Of a DNA stretch of 7,110 bases, positions 5,503 through 7,110 are shown one piece after another (position 1 is the first letter of the stretch; each line of letters opens with the position of its first letter). Source of the DNA: Candidatus Fonsibacter lacus. Its GTDB lineage: Bacteria; Pseudomonadota; Alphaproteobacteria; Pelagibacterales; Pelagibacteraceae. The notes beneath the pieces were generated by a model that did not search any database, was not told the DNA's origin, and saw only the letters and a program-made list of their open reading frames with translations. The stretch is from the NCBI GenBank assembly GCA_010021145.1, contig RGRP01000038.1, positions 1-7,110 of the forward strand, given 5' to 3'. The position numbers and the translations under genes are program-made.

Positions 5503-6946
5503 TTACTATATCATTGTTAGCAAGCTTGATGGTTATGCTCTGCTTAATTAAGTTCTTATTCCGTTGCTTGTACTTCTCAAAGGATGAGGTCACAATGTTA
5601 CAGCTCACATACTGTGTGCTAGCAGGTAGTTCACAGTTCTCATAGTACGTGCTTACCTTGAAGTAAGTATATGGTGAGCTGATGAGTTCAGTGAAGTAGG
5701 CAGCCATGTCCTCATTCATCCAATCGGTATTCAAGTCAATGGTATTGTCCACACTAACATAGCTATTGATGTAGCCTCTATCTGTTGTGTAGTATAGCCA
5801 TTGACCTGCACCTGAGTCAATGTACCCAGGCACATCTTGATTGAACTGCTCCCTTGTGACAGTACCACGTTCATAGGCTCTACCTGTAAAGGCAAAGCTA
5901 CCCCATGAGCCATATCGGTCAAGGAATACAATGCTGTGCTCTTCCATCCTAACTCTACGGTCTATATATACTCGGTAGTCAGTTGTTACCTGTGCACCAT
6001 TGTGCTCATAGTAGTAGGCATAGTACTCAGTGTTTGGCTTAATCAATGGTAGTGTTCCTACGATAGGAGTAAGTGTTCCATGGTTGTTAGGACCTACTGC
6101 GTTACCTGTTACATGATCAGTTGCTAACACTGATTTCTCAAAGCTCTCACCTGCATCATTGTAGAAGATGATCTTATGTGTGCCTGGTCCTGGTCCTCCA
6201 TACACTGCATTCATCCACAAGTCCTGTGACAGTGTAGCATAGAAGTTGCGTTGAGGTATTGATGTCAGGAACTTATCGGATGGACTTGTAAGGTAGTAGT
6301 CAGTATATAAGTAGCTTGGCCACTGTGTCCATGGTATAGCTCCATTGAACACATAATACTTAAGTATGTTGTTTATGTTCCTAGTGATAGTTGTCCTACC
6401 ATCTGCATAGTAGATGTTACCATTAAGTGCTGCATTGGTTATCAATGACCATGGGCTATTCACTACCAAGTAACCTGCACCTACTGCAATCACTGTCTGC
6501 AATCCTTCAAGGTTAGGGTTGCCAGGTCCTGCTTGCACTATGTTAATCTGGTCACCTACCACAAAGCTATTAACCACGTTTATCTGCACGTTGCCTCCAT
6601 TGTTAGTGAGGGGTGTAAAGTACTGCACCACTGTTAGATACTCTTCTCCTACTCTCACATCATATTGGTAGTGACTATTGGGTGCATCATATACAGTGGT
6701 ATTGTTAGGCTCAAAGTCAAAGCTAACCTTAGACTGCAATAGTCTTGATAAGTCTATAAGACCATAGCCTGAGCCATATTCAGGTAGTACCCTATACTCA
6801 GCTATCTTGTTAGCTGTACCACTTTGGTAGATGTCAAAGATAAACTTATACCCTGCATTACCTGAGTTAGTACCTGCGAAGTAGAACTTAATCGGGTTGT
6901 ATGCCGGAGTAAGTCTCTGTGGAGTAGCTATTGTAAAGATTGCCAT
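5495..6946 (-). CDS. Beta-rich phage tail/virion structural protein, 483 aa (distal tail or baseplate-associated)
   Basis: No enzyme motif, signal peptide or membrane segment is visible. The sequence is dominated by Tyr/Asn/Thr-rich beta strands typical of virion proteins. Residues 1-110 look like a beta domain opening with TPQRLTPAYNPIKFYFAGT and GYKFIFDIY. Residues about 118-183 look like an inserted small beta barrel (VVGDQINIVQAG, then LQTVIAVGAGYLVVNSPW). Residues about 190-360 carry FLDRYGSWGSFAFTGRAYER. Residues about 400-483 contain DWMNEDMAAYFTELISSPYTYF and end with SFEKYKQRNKNLIKQSITIKLANN. From memory, this N- and C-terminal pattern recurs in uncharacterised structural proteins of Bacteroidota phages; I cannot name the family. 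The ATG at 6946 follows the 29-nt leader, and the gene overlaps the 909-aa gene by 8 nt, which suggests translational coupling. Its place beside the hub-like and tape measure genes supports a role at the tail tip. A Dit-like or fibre-attachment role is possible but inferred. Confidence 0.7.
   Translation of the reverse strand: MAIFTIATPQRLTPAYNPIKFYFAGTNSGNAGYKFIFDIYQSGTANKIAEYRVLPEYGSGYGLIDLSRLLQSKVSFDFEPNNTTVYDAPNSHYQYDVRVGEEYLTVVQYFTPLTNNGGNVQINVVNSFVVGDQINIVQAGPGNPNLEGLQTVIAVGAGYLVVNSPWSLITNAALNGNIYYADGRTTITRNINNILKYYVFNGAIPWTQWPSYLYTDYYLTSPSDKFLTSIPQRNFYATLSQDLWMNAVYGGPGPGTHKIIFYNDAGESFEKSVLATDHVTGNAVGPNNHGTLTPIVGTLPLIKPNTEYYAYYYEHNGAQVTTDYRVYIDRRVRMEEHSIVFLDRYGSWGSFAFTGRAYERGTVTREQFNQDVPGYIDSGAGQWLYYTTDRGYINSYVSVDNTIDLNTDWMNEDMAAYFTELISSPYTYFKVSTYYENCELPASTQYVSCNIVTSSFEKYKQRNKNLIKQSITIKLANNDIVNG
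6398..6595 (-). other. Putative inserted small beta-barrel in the 483-aa tail protein
   Basis: Residues about 118-183 of the 483-aa protein form a compact Gly/Val/Ile-rich segment. It has the layout FVVGDQINIV, GNPNLEGLQTV, AVGAGYLVVN and a closing NGNIYYADGR. The alternating strands and the 'GD-x-I-x-V ... G-x-x-T-V ... V-V-x-N' pattern suggest an SH3-like small barrel inserted between two other beta regions. This is inferred from the sequence pattern alone; such inserts are common decorations of tail tube and baseplate proteins. Confidence 0.35.
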
Positions 6947-6975
6947 ACCTATATTAAGCTACCATGTAAATATGT
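6947..6975 (-). promoter_or_regulatory. 29-nt intergenic leader with A/T-rich start context (copy A)
   Basis: This gap separates the terminase stop from the start of the 483-aa gene. On the coding strand it begins ACAT directly after TAA, contains TTTACATGGT, and ends TAATATAGGT directly before the ATG. No Shine-Dalgarno sequence is present, as expected for Bacteroidota. The gap at 89-117 has the same length, the same start (ACAT) and nearly the same end (TAATATAGTT). It may be a translation-initiation element. Alternatively TAATAT, spanning -10 to -5 relative to the ATG, could act as a -10 box for a leaderless transcript. Neither role is proven. Confidence 0.4.
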
Positions 6976-7110
6976 TTAGAAGGCATAGTAACTATCATCA
7001 GTGTAGTACTCCTGCCTTATGTGAGTGGTAGCATAACGGATAGCATCCATTGCATCATCCCACATCTTAACAGGCTCATCAGTTATCATGTCACCTATCT
7101 TCTTCCACTT
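6976..7110 (-). CDS. Terminase large subunit, C-terminal end (5'-truncated by window edge)
   Basis: Only the last 44 codons are present, read from the window edge to a TAA stop. The peptide begins KWKKIGDMITDEPVKM and continues WDDAMDAIRYATTHIRQEYY before ending in DSYYAF. The motif (D)DAxDAxRYA is the classic end of phage large terminase subunits: it belongs to the RNase H-like nuclease domain that cuts concatemeric DNA during packaging, and its Asp is thought to help bind catalytic metal. The ATPase domain (Walker A and B) must lie beyond the window. The gene is first in the visible operon, 29 nt upstream of the 483-aa tail protein. Having tail genes rather than a portal gene next to the terminase is unusual. 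The terminase call rests on this motif and on the phage context; the exact terminase family cannot be told from the fragment. Confidence 0.85.
   Translation of the reverse strand, partial: KWKKIGDMITDEPVKMWDDAMDAIRYATTHIRQEYYTDDSYYAF

Noticed and set aside
5731..5931. 66-codon minus-strand frame nested in the 483-aa gene
   Set aside because: It overlaps a clearly structured beta-rich protein in another frame and has no independent support.
6947..6975. ATG within the gap (ATG GTA GCT TAA) as a leader peptide
   Set aside because: It encodes only three residues and its last bases overlap the shared A/T-rich element; there is no evidence that it is translated.

Overview
The window is a stretch of a tailed-phage (or prophage) structural operon, most likely from a phage of a Bacteroidota host. 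Every supported gene lies on the minus strand, and together they fill the window almost without gaps, so the operon reads from position 7110 down to 1. GC is roughly 40% (sampled by eye), all five visible stop codons are TAA, and the standard code is used throughout. None of the starts has a recognisable Shine-Dalgarno sequence; they sit in A/T-rich contexts instead. This and the protein family signatures (the long Asn/Tyr/Asp-rich beta proteins and the tape measure C-terminus) are what point to a Bacteroidota phage. The host assignment is inference.

Layout in the direction of transcription: (1) the last 44 codons of a large terminase subunit (7110-6976), recognised by its C-terminal WDDAMDAIRYA motif; (2) a 29-nt gap; (3) a 483-aa beta-rich tail/virion protein (6946-5495); (4) a 909-aa multidomain tail hub or adhesin-like protein (5502-2773), overlapping the previous gene by 8 nt; (5) a 738-aa tape measure protein with a central hydrophobic segment, long coiled coil and hydrophobic/Gly-rich tail (2771-555), 1 nt after the 909-aa gene; (6) a 145-aa protein that looks like a tail terminator or completion protein (555-118), overlapping by 1 nt as TAATG; (7) a second 29-nt gap; (8) the first 29 codons of an unrecognised Trp-rich protein (88-1), cut by the window edge.

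How the genes fit together: the terminase packages DNA into the head. The 738-aa protein would set tail length (about 110 nm at the usual 0.15 nm per residue). The 909- and 483-aa proteins would form the distal tail, hub or receptor-binding apparatus. The 145-aa protein would cap or complete the tail. Portal, capsid, protease and major tail protein genes are not in the window. The order hub, then tape measure, then terminator-like is the reverse of the usual siphophage tail module, and the terminase is joined directly to tail genes.

The most notable points are this gene order, the extra modules in the 909- and 483-aa proteins, the repeated coiled-coil unit in the tape measure, the two matching 29-nt gaps, and very strong CpG depletion (about 58 CG in 7110 bases by hand count). 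I found no tRNA, CRISPR, mobile element, defence gene or convincing terminator. I also found no clearly new biological system; what stands out is unusual architecture within a phage morphogenesis module.
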